64,000 nucleotides of DNA from Limnoperna fortunei (GCA_944474755.1 OX104123.1:65899898-65963897); one strand, 5' to 3'. Positions 48,540 through 61,599 are shown, counted from the stretch's first letter. Numbers and translations: made by a program. Notes: generated by a model not told the origin, from the sequence alone.

Positions 48540-48870
48540 ATACTGTGATTGTTACATATGCTCGACTACAGAGCAGCCCAGCGCGTCCCCGGGTGGCGGA
48601 TAGAAGACACCCTTTCGTTGGATTTGTCAGGTCATAATACGGAATGCCTAGTCATGGACCGCAGTCGATAACGTATTTGGAGAGTGCCACGCTCCATGCA
48701 TGATAAACACCCCCTTTGTTGCTTTCAATAAGAGTAGGCTCGTTGTAGCTGGTACAAATAGCTAAATTTTCCGCCCCTACGTTGTCAATGGTAGTCAAAA
48801 TGACTACTGTGGACCACAGTCCGGCTTATTATGACCTACAACGAAAGGGCCTCCGCTATCCGCCATCCAT
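48540..48870 (+). mobile_element. R2 repeat, 3' part rearranged
   Basis: GCAGCCCAGCGCGTCCCCGG through GGAGAGTGCCACGCTCC and CTACGTTGTCAATGGTAG. The last part repeats body sequence in reverse (GGACCACAGTCCGGC), suggesting two joined copies. Confidence 0.65.
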
Positions 48871-49067
48871 GCATATAATTTACAAATTATGTATTCAACA
48901 GAAATTACTTAAACTATGACATAATGTCTGTTTAACAATATTGTAATACTGTTTTTTACATTATGAAATGTACACATTATAATATAAAACAATAATACGA
49001 AAGTGAATATTCTTCCAGTACAGTACCAGTTTACGGTTGTGTTACCTTGGTCCAAAAATATATGGCT

Positions 49068-49578
49068 ATATTGATTGATTGATTAATGGTGTTTAACGCC
49101 CGAGCAGCAATATTTCAGCTATATTCAGGCGATGAACATAAAATGGATGATAAAATGAACATGAAAAGATGATGAATGAAAATGGGATGGGACACAAGGA
49201 AAAAATAGGGGTAACGGATTTTAGATTACCACTGGCAAATGGGAGGATGAATAGGGTCGGGCAATTTAGCCTCCTGTAGCTGGATCGAAATCCCTACTCA
49301 TAGCGAATACTACAGTTCTTTAACGTGCGAGGAACGTGGCATTTTTCCCAACACGGTGCACTAATATGGTTTGCGGTCAGGTTTTCCGTATTATGGCCTG
49401 ACAACCCCAGCTTGCCAGGGGTACTCCATTCAACCACCTGGGGCACACATCCCAGTCGGTCTTTACGCAAACCGACCTGACACGCCGGTCAGGGTACTGG
49501 GCGCTATTTAGTCGCCTTTTACCACAAGCTATCGCGACTGCGGTCTATTCTTTTAGCCACCCGGATCCCGCACGGGGC
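49068..49578 (-). mobile_element. R1 repeat, full length
   Basis: 511 bp, (CAAT)n tail on the left and GATCCCGCACGGGGC on the right, flanked by TATGGCT (49061-49067, 49579-49585). Confidence 0.85.
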
Positions 49579-49585
49579 TATGGCT

Positions 49586-51125
49586 TTATTTATTACTAAG
49601 ATGGTTTCCAGGTGGCGAGGACAGATACCCTATAGTCGGAAAAGCTATGACAGATATCGGAAGATTTAAGACTCTGAGAACCACTTATTCAATAGTATTG
49701 TTGATAAATTTTACATTCCTGTCTATGCAAGTCAGTAGGTCCGTTTTGGAAAAGTGTAATAAATAAAAAAAAATATTGTCTAGTACACATGTTAATAGAC
49801 AATAAAACTGAAGTTAATCAATACCAATGAAAGGTTGACATCTGTTTCACTTTTATTACAGATTTTTCCACAGCTGAAAGTTTTTCAAATGACTTAATCA
49901 CTTATTACTGACAAAATTTTCATTAATAGACAGTTTTGTTTTAGAATCAAAGTGTATTATCTGTATGAATGTTTATGTCAAAATATCTGTAATATTGTAA
50001 TATATATTAAATTAATTAATGTACCAGAGGCCTAGCATCGCATTTGATATTGGTACGGCTTCCACCGGCTGCTACGCCTATGTATTTGAGATGAGAGGAG
50101 AGTCAAAAGACGTCAATGATAAAGAAAAATCTGAACATTTTTTTGTTTATTTCTGAAAATTATTGGTACGGCATGCGGTACCTGCAATAGTTATTGGTAC
50201 GGAGGAAGCCGTACCTGCCCTACCGGCTGCTACGCATATGTGTACAAAGTGACATAAATTATAAACAACCCACTGGTTTAAATTTAATAGATTATCTCAT
50301 CTTGTTATCAGATAAGTAACAATGAATGTTACAAAGAACAAGTAAGCAATACAGCTCAATTATGTGAACAGGTAACACGCTATAATAAGTTGTCGTAGTC
50401 TAGTTTGTAGTTTCCCCGAGTCTATTTCTCTAAGAGGCCTATCTAAATGTTAAAGTGGTGTATTTTATATTTATGCTTCCTATGATAGTTTTTTTATTCA
50501 AATAGTTACCATGTTTAGGACTGTTTAGGGACAAAACATCATTAATAAAGTCGAACAATATAATTTGCTTTTGATTAATTTATCTCAATTCTCCAACTCA
50601 TTTATTATTTATATTGTTTTTAAAGTTTCACGTCCCTAATATAATAGTTGCAATGCTTATGACTAAACGTGAAGCAACTATTCGTTCAAAAGTAGATAAA
50701 TCATATGTCGAGACTATATTTCCAGAAGAAAACCGTGCTCCTAATTACCATATCCAATATTAAAACATTGACCCGCAAGGGTCATTGTTTGGTATTGTAA
50801 CAATATTCTACTCTATTTTATGTTATACAATGAAAAAGTAATGGAGTTGCGTATAGTGATAGAAATGTCATCTAACATTCATCCCCAATAGATCATGGCT
50901 GCGTACCCTTTATCACATTTGTTGAATTACATCGTTCAGCTGTTTTCCGGTTAAAACAGTTTACACAAAAAACATATAATGTTAAAAATATATTTAAAAT
51001 AAATATAAACGGTTGCAATACACTGCTTGTTCGACGTTGAGCAACCAAAACCTTATCAAATTAATCAAGTTTACTCTTTCCGTTTTTTCGTTTGTTCAAC
51101 TTTGATCATTTAGATATAATCATTT
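49586..51125. other. No gene seen; short repeated motif
   Basis: ATTGGTACGG occurs three times and CACCGGCTGCTACGC-like segments twice between 50045 and 50240. Otherwise AT-rich. Confidence 0.45.
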
Positions 51126-51129
51126 ACTG

Positions 51130-51860
51130 TTTGTTTGTAGCTCACCCAAAGGTCCTCACGTTGCGTCCGTCCTCGGTGTCTGTAAACTTTTTACATTTTA
51201 ACCTTTATCTCTAAAACCACCTGGCCAATTGAAACCAAACTTGGTCATAATGTTCATCGGAGGGACCTTTACAAAGATTGTGTTTTTTTTAATTTGAATT
51301 GAAAAACTAATATGGCCGCCACCGCAGGACTTAGTTTAACATAGGACCCTATGGGGAAAAGGTTTTAAAAGGCTTTTTCTCTGAAACTGGTTAACTAAAT
51401 ATTAGAAAACTTACTAGCAATATTGTTTGGTTGGTCTTCTATAAAGTTTGCTTTTTATGCCAATCGGAAATTCAAAATGGCTGGCACCGCAATGCTTTGG
51501 TTAACATAGGACCCTATGGCAAAAAAGTTTAAAAAGGCTTCTTGTCGGAAACTGGTAAACTAATCGAAACAAAGCTAACTATCAATATTGTTTTGATGGT
51601 CCTCTAAAAAATGTTTGTTTTTTAAGCCAATTTGAAATTCAAAATGGCCGCCTCCGAAGGACTTACTGTAATAAAAGACCCTATTGGAAAACGTGTTTAA
51701 AAGCTTCTTCTCTGAAACCGGTTAACCTATGGAAAAAAACTTACTAGCAATATTGTTTGGATGGTCCTCTTTGAAGTTTATGTTGAAAGTTACAGGACTT
51801 AGTTTAACATCAGGGAAATGCCATCTTCATTTCCTATAAAATCAGGTGAGCAATACAGGC
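51130..51860. mobile_element. Non-autonomous element with internal tandem units
   Basis: Starts TGTAGCTCACCCAAAG and ends AATCAGGTGAGCAATACAGG, so GCTCACC and GGTGAGC face each other at the ends. Between them, three units of about 165-170 bp repeat (AAAATGGC.GCC..CG, AGGACTTAGTTTAACATAGG, TACTAGCAATATTGTTTGG). No coding capacity. Confidence 0.65.
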
Positions 51861-52124
51861 AATTAAGGACCGCCTAGTTTTTGTACTGATCGACAATTAA
51901 ACACTTTTAAAGATGAGGATGAAAGAAACAAAAAGACAAAGTAGCAGGTTGATGTATCAACATGTTTTCGCATCGCGATTTCGGTTAAAGAATGTGTAGT
52001 TTAAAAGATGTCTTGTTAACAGATTGGTTATTGTATATAACATAAAATTGATAAGCCCCGATGTCCCTAGACACGATTCTTGACTCATAATCATTTGATT
52101 GCAACCAAATTTCGATATCGTTCT

Positions 52125-53123
52125 TCAGACTTGTTGACTGGTGTTGCATTGTTCATAGAACGCATTAATGCGGTTTAACTCATGAAATAACTCCAGATTA
52201 TCAGTGTTATTGTTATTTAAATTAAAGGTCACATTTGATATCATATGTCGTAAATTGACAGGAAAAAACGTTTCGTTCAAAAGAGGCAGTAGAAAATGAT
52301 CTCTTACGAGTCTAAGGTTTTCTTTTGCATTGAATCCAATACATTGCCCAATATAGCAATAACCATCAGTACCGCAATCTATAACAGATTGAACTTTTTT
52401 CATACGACATGGCAGATCAAAAGGACATTTAGTAGACGAATTACACACTGGTTCAGCGTCGAAAAAGTAATCAAAGTCGATCAATTTGACTGTATTATTT
52501 GTAAACAGAAAATGTCTGTCTTCAAAATCACCAATACACAAGGATCCCAAAGGTGAATTTTCAAGATATAACAGTAAATCAGCAAATTCCAACGAAACTA
52601 TTAGTCTTTGTTTCACAGAAAATTGCATCGATTCGACTTGTATCATTTCACCACCATATTCCATTACAGATGTGATGTCAAGGTTTAGCGGTAGGTTGAA
52701 TACGTCATGCCTGTGATCCCGTCTATGAACACAATAACCTAACATTTTCAGCAGATTTGGATGGTCTAGTTGGTCCATCATTAATATTTCATTCAAAAAC
52801 AAATGTTGTCTGAGCGCTTGGTCCTTTAGATCACTTTCTACTTGACGATATCGTTTCACAACAACTTGTTTTCCGTTGAAAGTCCCCAAGTCAATAACCT
52901 TGTATCGTCCGTGAAGTACATTTCTGTTAGTTATATTTATTTGATGTAAATTGTGGCAATTTATTATGTATTTTAATTCCCTGTTGGCAGTTGTCCCTGT
53001 TCCTTCATGGTGCGATACTGACAAGTAATCGTGATTGCATGACGTTTGCATTTTTACGTTCATTAAAATAGTCAAACACAGTATAATTATAACTGATATT
53101 CTAAGTTGCATCCTTTTATCCAT
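52125..53123 (-). CDS. Signal-anchored secretory-pathway kinase, PKDCC/FAM69-like
   Basis: Probably phosphorylates proteins in the Golgi or outside the cell. Single exon, 332 residues from the favoured ATG at 53123, chosen because it puts a hydrophobic signal anchor (ISVIIILCLTILMNV) at residues 9-23; the frame is open to an ATG at 53201. Kinase features: VVVKRY (Lys about 90), FLNEILMM (Glu about 112), HPNLLKMLGYC, GSLCIGDFEDRHFLF in place of the HRD loop (Asp about 199), and LIDFD for DFG (about 215-218). Behind that are Cys-rich segments (VCNSSTKCPF, LPCRMKK, GTDGYCYIGQC) and several NxS/T sites, as in PKDCC/VLK and FAM69-type lumenal kinases. HRD is missing, as usual in that group. Which subfamily cannot be settled by eye. 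No frameshift. Confidence 0.75.
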   Translation of the reverse strand: MDKRMQLRISVIIILCLTILMNVKMQTSCNHDYLSVSHHEGTGTTANRELKYIINCHNLHQINITNRNVLHGRYKVIDLGTFNGKQVVVKRYRQVESDLKDQALRQHLFLNEILMMDQLDHPNLLKMLGYCVHRRDHRHDVFNLPLNLDITSVMEYGGEMIQVESMQFSVKQRLIVSLEFADLLLYLENSPLGSLCIGDFEDRHFLFTNNTVKLIDFDYFFDAEPVCNSSTKCPFDLPCRMKKVQSVIDCGTDGYCYIGQCIGFNAKENLRLVRDHFLLPLLNETFFPVNLRHMISNVTFNLNNNNTDNLELFHELNRINAFYEQCNTSQQV

Positions 53124-54176
53124 GAGCGTGTAGTTACCACTGACATACAAAAGAAACCTAACGTATATTAATTTACTATCGATTATTATCATATGTTCCA
53201 ATACGTTTGCAACATGTATTCAGCTTACTAGACCATAGCGTATATTACAAATACTTAATTATTATGCTGAGTTGACACATTATATTGCTGAATGATAAAA
53301 TAAAGGTGTTTACTTATTCTTTTGCGAGATATGGTAAGAACTATTTTATTAATACACAACTTACACGCCAACGCTGACATTTACTACTTGTATGATAAAT
53401 TTATTGCGTATTAGATGTATATGCGCCACTGTCATTGATAAAATAAAATTGTTTAATTAATAATTCTAATATGATTTGCATATTTAGAAATACGTTTATT
53501 TGATTGGTCTAGATTACTTCCGGTTGAGGTTTTTCACGAAATAAATTTTTTGATAAATGAAGTTAACTCCATTTATTTTAGGATAAACGACGTTTACCGA
53601 ACTATTTTTAGCGTAACCAATGTAAACAAAGATGGCGGCTTTCAATATCGAAAGTAGCGATCAACTTACAAATTATTTGTTTGATGAATTATCATTAATG
53701 ATTTGTTAAATTTAAAACTTTCCTTGTGTTCGATACAGAAAATAAGGTTACAGATTGATGTAAAACTAAAAATTGTGTTTATTAAAATCAGAAAATGGTT
53801 TATGGAAATAATCGTACGTTTACAAATAAACAATTATTCATACGTTCAGTGAATCCCGCTTCCAAATACACAAGAAATATGAAGTTGAGAAACACGTTAG
53901 ATAAATTAATTTCTTAATGCAATTTTATAGAATTATATGGATTAAACACCGTTTTCAATGGATTTATCGGTATATCAACAAGACCAACTCACTCACAAAC
54001 ATATCATAAAAGTCCTGCTGGAATCTATTAAAATCCCTTATCTCAAATTCGAAAATTTGTAATTACGAATTATATTCTGTGATCACGGATTCAGGAATGC
54101 GTTATAACGAACTAAAAATATTTTTGAGGTCCTGAAAAAACTTCCGTTGGTTCTAGCATAAACCTGTATAGATACT
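53124..54176. other. No gene seen; upstream region of the kinase gene
   Basis: AT-rich; may hold the kinase promoter and 5' UTR but no element can be named. Confidence 0.45.
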
Positions 54177-54390
54177 TATAGATTATCTACGGTTTTTGAA
54201 ACGAGATGCAGTTTCTCATTCGTATCTCATCGAAGGGCGATAGCCCAGAGATGGCGAAATAATGCATCGAGTTTGAAAAAAAAGTTAAGTAATCTGTTTA
54301 TCTGTGTTTACCTACCGACGTCACGCTAGTAGAGTGAGATGAGATAATACTGCACACAAAAAAAATACTGCAAAATGGCGATAATCAATA
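54177..54390. mobile_element. MITE-like element, second copy
   Basis: Diverged partner of 39360-39645, sharing TATAGATTAT, CTCATCGAAGGGCGA.AGCCC, AATGCATCGAGTTT and CACACAAA..AATACTGCAAAAT. Confidence 0.7.
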
Positions 54391-54744
54391 GTCTAGTCAT
54401 TAGTAGTTAATATGCTTACAGATTAGGATCCATTCAACGATGAACACTCCTATAGATTACTTACTATCTTTTAATGTACAATCAGTAATATTAGAACTAA
54501 GGATTCTTCAAGAATTCAGCTCGATTTGACTGACTAAAATGTCTGGACTTTAGGGAATATTTGTTAAGAGTTGTGTATCCGTTATATGTTAATTTCATTG
54601 TTTTTTTTTAAACTTGATCTTTTACTTCAAATCTGTTCTCATTATATAAAAAGTATGTATTGTTTTATGTTAATTTGTTCTCGAGAGGAAACTTTAATAG
54701 TAACAGCTGAACATTATACTATCAATCAAAAAGGGCTGACTAAA

Positions 54745-55640
54745 GTTGTCTAGCTATTAACATTTCAGCTGTATTCAAGAAAAGAACAAGTAAAACAAAT
54801 AAACAATCATAGCGGCTAACAGAACAAACTTCGACTACGACAGGAAAGACATAAATCATTGGCTAATAACAGAAAAATCAGCCGGTTGTATCGTTAAACA
54901 ATGCCCCTACATTTTAAGACTCTGATCGTGCAAGATAGCCCCGTGCGGGATCCGGGTGGCCAAAAGAATAGACCGCAGCTTGTCGTACAAGGCGACTAAA
55001 TAGCGCCCAGTACCCTGACCGGCGTGTCAGGTCGGTTTGCCTAAAGACCGACTGGGATGTGTGCCCCAGGTGGTTGAATGGGGAACCAGTGGCAATCTAA
55101 AATCCGTTACCCCTATTTTTCCTTGTGTCCCATCCCATTTTCATTCATCATCATTTCATGTTCATGTTATCATCCATTTCATGTTCATCGCCTGAATATA
55201 GCTGAAATAATGCTGCTCGGGCGTTAAACACCATTAATCAATCAATCGTGCAAGATGTTGGTAGTCTCCAAACACAATACCAACTCGTCCTTGGTCAGGC
55301 TATTCGTATTGTGACCTGAAAACCGCCATCGAGAGGGCTCTCTGATCAACATCAAGGTGACGCGCTAAGCAGCTCTGTGACAAGCAAGGACATCCTTCTC
55401 AAGATTGACTGCCATTAAACAAAAGTAGATTGGGATAAAGAATTTAGCCTCTTGTAGCGGAGTTTTCTCTAGTTAACATCTACAATAGGGGATTTTATTG
55501 TAGAAGGAGCTTGGCACAATTCAAACACATTACACACTATGATTCGCCTTTGATTTTCACCTATCCGCCTCCTGTTGACACACTAGGCACTGTTGTGGAT
55601 CAAGCACAAAAAACCCTCCCGGTGTGAACATTTCTTAAAA
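54745..55640 (-). mobile_element. R2 repeat sequence interrupted by R1
   Basis: Reverse R2 fragments before and after 54937-55244 (ACATTTCAGCTGTATTCAAG; GACCTGAAAACCGCCATCG; GTGACGCGCTAAGCAGCTC). A second partial copy follows at about 55440-55640 (AGGAGCTTGGCACAATTC). Confidence 0.65.
54937..55244 (+). mobile_element. R1 repeat with internal deletion, nested in R2
   Basis: Head and (CAAT)n tail are present but about 210 bp are missing after TGGTTGAATGGGG. Duplication ATCGTGCAAGAT (54925-54936, 55245-55256). Confidence 0.88.
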
Positions 55641-58354
55641 TGTTTGTCAGGAATATAATGTATTTTGTGCTTCACTCAATGAAACTGTTGCAACATAATT
55701 TTTAAGGAACATTCATTCTTTTCTCAGGTGATATAAAAGACATTTTTGTTACACAACAACTAGCATCATTTGCACTCGAGCGTTTGCTGCCGAAAACAAA
55801 TGTTTTAAAATATTTGCACTTTTCAGTTCAATTTTTACGTTGACATGTTTGCGGAAAAAATCGTTACAAAGTAATTTTTACAAACATTTAAGTTGTCAAT
55901 GAAACGTGCTTCTTTGTAATATGGAAATAATTACAAAAACATTTCATCTAGTTTATTATGTTCTTCTTTTCGTTTTATGTAATAAAATAACAGTTAACAT
56001 TTTACAGTTTACATACATAAATATTATAAGCATCATTTAATCCATGTGAGCAAACTTGTGTACAACAAAAGGAATCTTATAATACCACCAACAAAGAAAA
56101 TTGGCAAAACAAGAAGTAGAAACACACAAGGATTGCAAACATTAGGATACATGCGTGCACTGAAAGAATAAAAAAGTTTTCGTAATTGTCGAGGAATTAT
56201 GTCAATTTCGATGTCTGAGAAAGTTATAAAAAATGTATTTGTAGTTTTGTGTTCTTTGCAATACGCTACCACCTCATTTAACAATAAGTAATAATTGTAA
56301 AATAATATTGAGCATGTTATAAAAGATACTGTAAATGTTTTTCTCTACCAAGTAGTTGATCACTCAGTTAAAATTTACATGTGTATATGTTGGTCATGTG
56401 TTAAACTTTGAGATAAAATATCATTAGTGATCGGTAACTTAGCATCCGTCGAACGGTACTTCAGCTATAGTAGGGCAAAAAGACATGTATACATATATAC
56501 AGAAAGTCATTAGCATGCAAATTTATGGATCAATACGCATGTGTGTTTAAACAATTTTCAACTATTTGTTTTCAGCCTATTCATGACATTGGTTTAATTT
56601 AGGAAAAAGGTCCAGGTAACCTGTGAGCAATAGGGTAAAAAGTTAAGATACAAAATAACATTAATAACAAAACAAAAATGAACTACAAAAATGTTAATTT
56701 TACAATCTCATCCTTCGCTTTACACGTGAATGGTTCCGGAATAATGGCAGGACAGAAAATGCATGTAGCTTCGGTAGCATAAAATCTTCCAAAAGTTCGT
56801 CGTCAAAGGATATTGTTTTGTACGCAATTCCTTTGTTTGTCTAAACAACAAAATGACACCATGAACGTTCACTTATGGCAACTTTTCCCTGCATACAATA
56901 CTAATACTAATAAACATGGTTTCTTTTCAGTTTTATTTGGCCAGGACTATCTAATGCACAAAAAATTGTGTATAGGCAGCCTATACCAGATGCCCATCTC
57001 TTAAGGAATATGGACATTCGATGATAATGTTTACAATTAGCACTGTAAATTAAACCGTCAGAACTAGGAACCAAGTGTGGATAGTGTTCGTTCACAATTA
57101 ACCCGTATTTTGTCACTGTAAGTGGCGGATGTGTTTCTCTTACTTTTATAATTTAACTGTCTATTTCTATCTGTTCATTATATGAACCCCATATAGTTGC
57201 AGCATTTGTAAATGACGGTGACTATTCCAAGGGGTATGTTAAAAAATTGTCTGGCTCTAATTCTGGCTTTCTGCGCATAATTTGACCAGAATAGGACGCT
57301 ATAAGACGTCCTTCGTTTGCGCCTTTCCCTACACAAGGGGTTTTTGTGCTGGTTTCTTGTACAAACCTCATTCGACAGCATTCTTTCTTTGAAATTTTCA
57401 AACTAAGTATGAAGCAAAATGTTCAGTACATTTTATGCCTGTAACATCAACTTCGGCCATACAGGAGAACCTTATGTTATGGAGTAAAGATTTCTGGATA
57501 TTTTCATGTTTTTCCTCCGATTTAAGATGGCAGAATTTTTTTCCGTTGCGTTAAATACAAGTTTTTGTAATTATATATTTATATATATACAAAAATGAAT
57601 AGTAACAAAAGGTTGAACTATGTAGTTTCAACAGGTGAAAGGCTAACGAATAATAATAAGGCATATTTACTAAATGAGTTGACAAGCACAAAATACAAAA
57701 ACTCCAAAAGAAACTATATAATGCATAGAAGAAGCTGAAAAAAAAATAACAAACTGAGTCACTATAATGAGAAAATTTCAATGGCATCAACAATCATTAA
57801 CACAATAATGAATTATGTTCGTATTGCTAATATTCATAATTAAAACTTAAAGAAAAATTCCGCATTAATTACAATTATAATAAATCGTAATGTTTGAGTT
57901 GACTTGTGTAATGAATTACTTTCTCAATATTGTTCTTGATTTGGTTATTAATTTTTCCAGACGCATACTAGTTTGATTACCTTTGTATGATTATTCACAC
58001 CTACTTCAACAACACTACCGTCGTGTATGTGTGTAGTGATGCGGTTGATGTTTATTACGCAACATGGTGCAATAAACAAAGACACCTGTAAATTCACGAA
58101 AAGGGTCCAATATTGAGATACATTTATCTTATGATAAAAAGAATATGTATTGTTATATTAAACATGTAACAATGTATAAACCTTAAATTATTAAAACACA
58201 TATTTTGCAATTTGAAGTTTGTTTGCGTAAGCTTGAACATACCTAATTAGTGCAATTAATGTCTATAGACCTCGATATGAATCTATCATATCGGTGGACA
58301 GAAATGAAGGCTAAAATATATTCATAGAGAAAGTACTCGGCGTAAGTTCCTGTA
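55641..58354. other. No supported gene; one possible membrane-protein exon
   Basis: AT-rich. A minus frame 56284-56033 (83 codons) has a strongly hydrophobic stretch (VFLLLVLPIFFVGGIIRFLLL) after a polar part; without homology or splice evidence it could be a terminal exon or chance. Confidence 0.35.
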
Positions 58355-58755
58355 CAGAAGGCCTGGGACCATACAGTGCTCGACCCACAGAGCAGCCCAG
58401 CGCGTCCCCGAGTGGCGGATAGGGGAGACCCTCTCGTTGTGGGGTTATTAGGTCATAATACGGAAAGCCTGACCGAGGACCATAGAGGGTAACGTTTTTG
58501 GAGAGTGCGACGCTCCTTCCAAGATAAAGATCTCTTTTGAACATTTCGGAAAAGAGTAGGCTCATTGTAGCCACTACAAAAGGCTAAATTCTCCGACACT
58601 ACCCAATACTCCGTACCTTTCCAGTGGCAGTCAAAATTGTGTTCCCTGTGTCCCATCCCACCCCCTTTTCAATTGATGTGTTGTTTGTTAACTTGTCCCC
58701 GTCCTGAAAAACTGCTCGCTGGGTGAAAAGCAAACATTCAATCAATCAATCAATG
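58355..58755 (+). mobile_element. R2 repeat, most complete copy (about 400 bp)
   Basis: Head GGCCTGGGACCATAC, body GGTCATAATACGGAAAGCCTG, GAGTAGGCTCATTGTAGCC, CCAGTGGCAGTCAAA, end CTGCTCGCTGGGTG and (CAAT)n. Several blocks are shared with R1 in the same order, so R1 and R2 are related families. Confidence 0.8.
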
Positions 58756-59435
58756 TACAGCAGGCATCTTCTTATTATTCAGCGCACAGTGCGTACCTGC
58801 CATGAAAAATATAACCTGAAATGGGCAACTTATTCCGTCTATCCCGCATTGATGGCAAGTGTAAACATTGTGTAGCTGTTTGTACCTACTTACTGATTTA
58901 GCAAGACAAAGTGTTTCAGGATTACTCGTCACCATAACTTGCACCGGAAAGCTCCATATATGGCACGTGGGTAAACCAATTACCGACGACCACTATTATT
59001 CAAAGATATCATTCATGAGGCATGATCCAGGGAACTAGGGCACTCAGCTGTTCAGCCTGGTATTATAACCCAAAACCCAGCATTTGCCAGAGCTGTAACC
59101 AGACAACAAATTAGAAACCTTTGCATGATGTCCAATGCAAAAAAGTACAATACTCTCCGTAATTGGTACAATAGAGACGAATTCGGCTATAACCGTTAAA
59201 CCAAAACAATAATCCATAATATCTCTACACATCTATGTTTGAAGCCATGCGTAAAAAATCTTTCAACTTTTCGTCATATACGTCACACTTTGATTTGTTT
59301 CAAGATTACTACAAACGCTCGAGCGTCCTTGTTGATATAGATAGGTGCAAGCAGATTGAGAAACGAACAAGATTACAAAGCAAGTCATCTTTCTGGTTTG
59401 AACAATGTGCATGCAGAATTACATCTTAATCATTT
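58756..59435. other. No gene seen
   Basis: Short frames only, no recognisable domain. Confidence 0.45.
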
Positions 59436-59850
59436 GAACTAATATTTAAATTAAAGTTCGTTTTTGCATACAAAAACGATGACTCCCCATGTTCCTCAGA
59501 TTTGACCCAGATAATAAACATTTCCTTGTAATATGGACAACTAAATATGGTGTACTTGCTACATAAAATTAGGTGCAGTAGTTTCAGAGGAGTTGAGCGG
59601 AATCCATGATTTATAAGGATTTTTTGGAAAATTCTAAGTTCAAAGGGCCATAACGCCCACAAATTTTGAGGAATATAATTTCCAGATAATATGCACAATT
59701 ACATATGGTGTACTTGTTAAAAATCAATCTTTTTGGCCGAGTAGTTTCAGAGGACTCTGATAGACGGACGGACAAGACAAAAACAATATGTCTCGCAGTC
59801 ATGTGGGGAAAGACATAATGAAAGATACTACCGATAGATGTGCCACATTT
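59436..59850. repeat. Two diverged tandem units of about 200 bp
   Basis: Repeated landmarks: TATGGTGTACTTG, GTAGTTTCAGAGGA and ATATGGACAA/ATATGCACAA each appear twice about 180 bp apart, ending in GACGGACGGAC. Confidence 0.6.
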
Positions 59851-61599
59851 GTAAGGACCAAGACACGTTTTAAAAGTATGAACGTACAACACAGCAACAT
59901 TTATGAGAGTGCAGCTTTGGCCAAATTTGTTCCACCAATGAATGTTTAGACTGTCCAGTTGGACTGATCGTCAATCCCGCAATACCCTTTTTATAAACGT
60001 CATCCGAATGCATTTCTTTTAACAAAATGACGTTTTTAGGCTAATTGAAAAACGTCCATCCACGAAAGTTAGTAATACACAATCAAATCGGCATTTAAAG
60101 GTGCATTTTATTAAATTTGTTTTGTATTCCATCCTTAACAATATTTTTATAACGGCTGGCATAATATCACGTTCTTATAAATTTATGAACATTTAACAGA
60201 ACATGTTTATTGCTAAATAAAAAAATAAAAAAAAACTGATGAAATAGATGTGTAGCAATTGTAACAAGTTACGTTATTATCCACTTAAAACTTGGTGTCT
60301 AGTGCCGCCCAGATAGTGGTAAAATAATTGTTTATTGAAAGGTCATGTGTGACATTTATATTATCGCTTGTTTTAAGACATAGATATTTCATTACAATAA
60401 AGACCCCACATGGGGTTTGTTAGTACAATATAACAACACTGAGCATATTTACAAGTAACAAAATAATGCACATAAGAAACCAGCGTTACAATATATAATT
60501 ATATTATTATGATATGATACAAAATGCAATTAATTACAAAGCTTTTAATATAACAATTATGCAAAATTTGGCAATACCAGTAAGTGTGAATACATCTTAT
60601 GTTCTCACGAGTTTGCGGATTTTTAATACATCTGGGTTGTCATACGAGGCAGATATTTTTTTCTAACAGAGTTGAAAACAGTACAGTAATCAATAGTGAA
60701 ACTCATCAAGTTCGTTAACATTACAAAGATTACAATATCGCTCAGATCTATCAATATGATATAATCTCCCAATTTAAATGAGTAAGTTAAAATTGACAAA
60801 TAGTGCTCAAGACAGAAATTGGATTTACATAACCTGTAGTTAAGACATTTAGCAGAATACATGACCTTATTTTTTCAGTTTTGTATAACCTTATCACTAA
60901 GACATTTTTGGTAATACAATAAGATTTCTAAATTCTTTGATCATCTCACAACAACTCAATTCCTACCAAGTATATTAATTTCACATAACCATTTAGACTG
61001 ATAACTATTTCTCTCGCTAAGATGATACAAATAAGAATAGAGAGTATTATATGATATTTTTTGTTTTACCAGACATAATACATTGCCAGAAGCCGACCAA
61101 TCTAGCTTTTATAAGAATATTTAATGGTATTCTAAATAATTCTCCATACACTAAACAAAGGGGGTAATTGTTTTAATTGTCAAGACAGTTTCACAAAATT
61201 GCATATGGTAGTTTGCTTCAATATTGCAATTTTCAAATTCCCATATTTATGCACCGTACATAAAATCGGTACTACAATTGGATCAAAAGTTGGATATTTA
61301 TTGGTAAATTCGACTTCTCGCCTTTCGAAATATCACAAACATGGCTTTTCTTGCTTGCTTTTTTGGCAACTACATATACGTCACCGGATGTAAACGACGG
61401 CGCACAGTGTTGAAATGTTCAAGAGAAAAATATCATTTATACGAAGAGTAATGATCAACAATGCCTAAATTAATAACATTTCCTTGTCATTAACTTTATA
61501 TTTGCACCATATATGATCATCACATGTCAAAATAACAGATTATCTACATAAACACACAATTTAATTATGACACATCCATAGACAAAAAAGAATTTCTCG
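59851..61599. other. No gene seen
   Basis: AT-rich with no repeat family or coding signal recognised. Confidence 0.5.
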
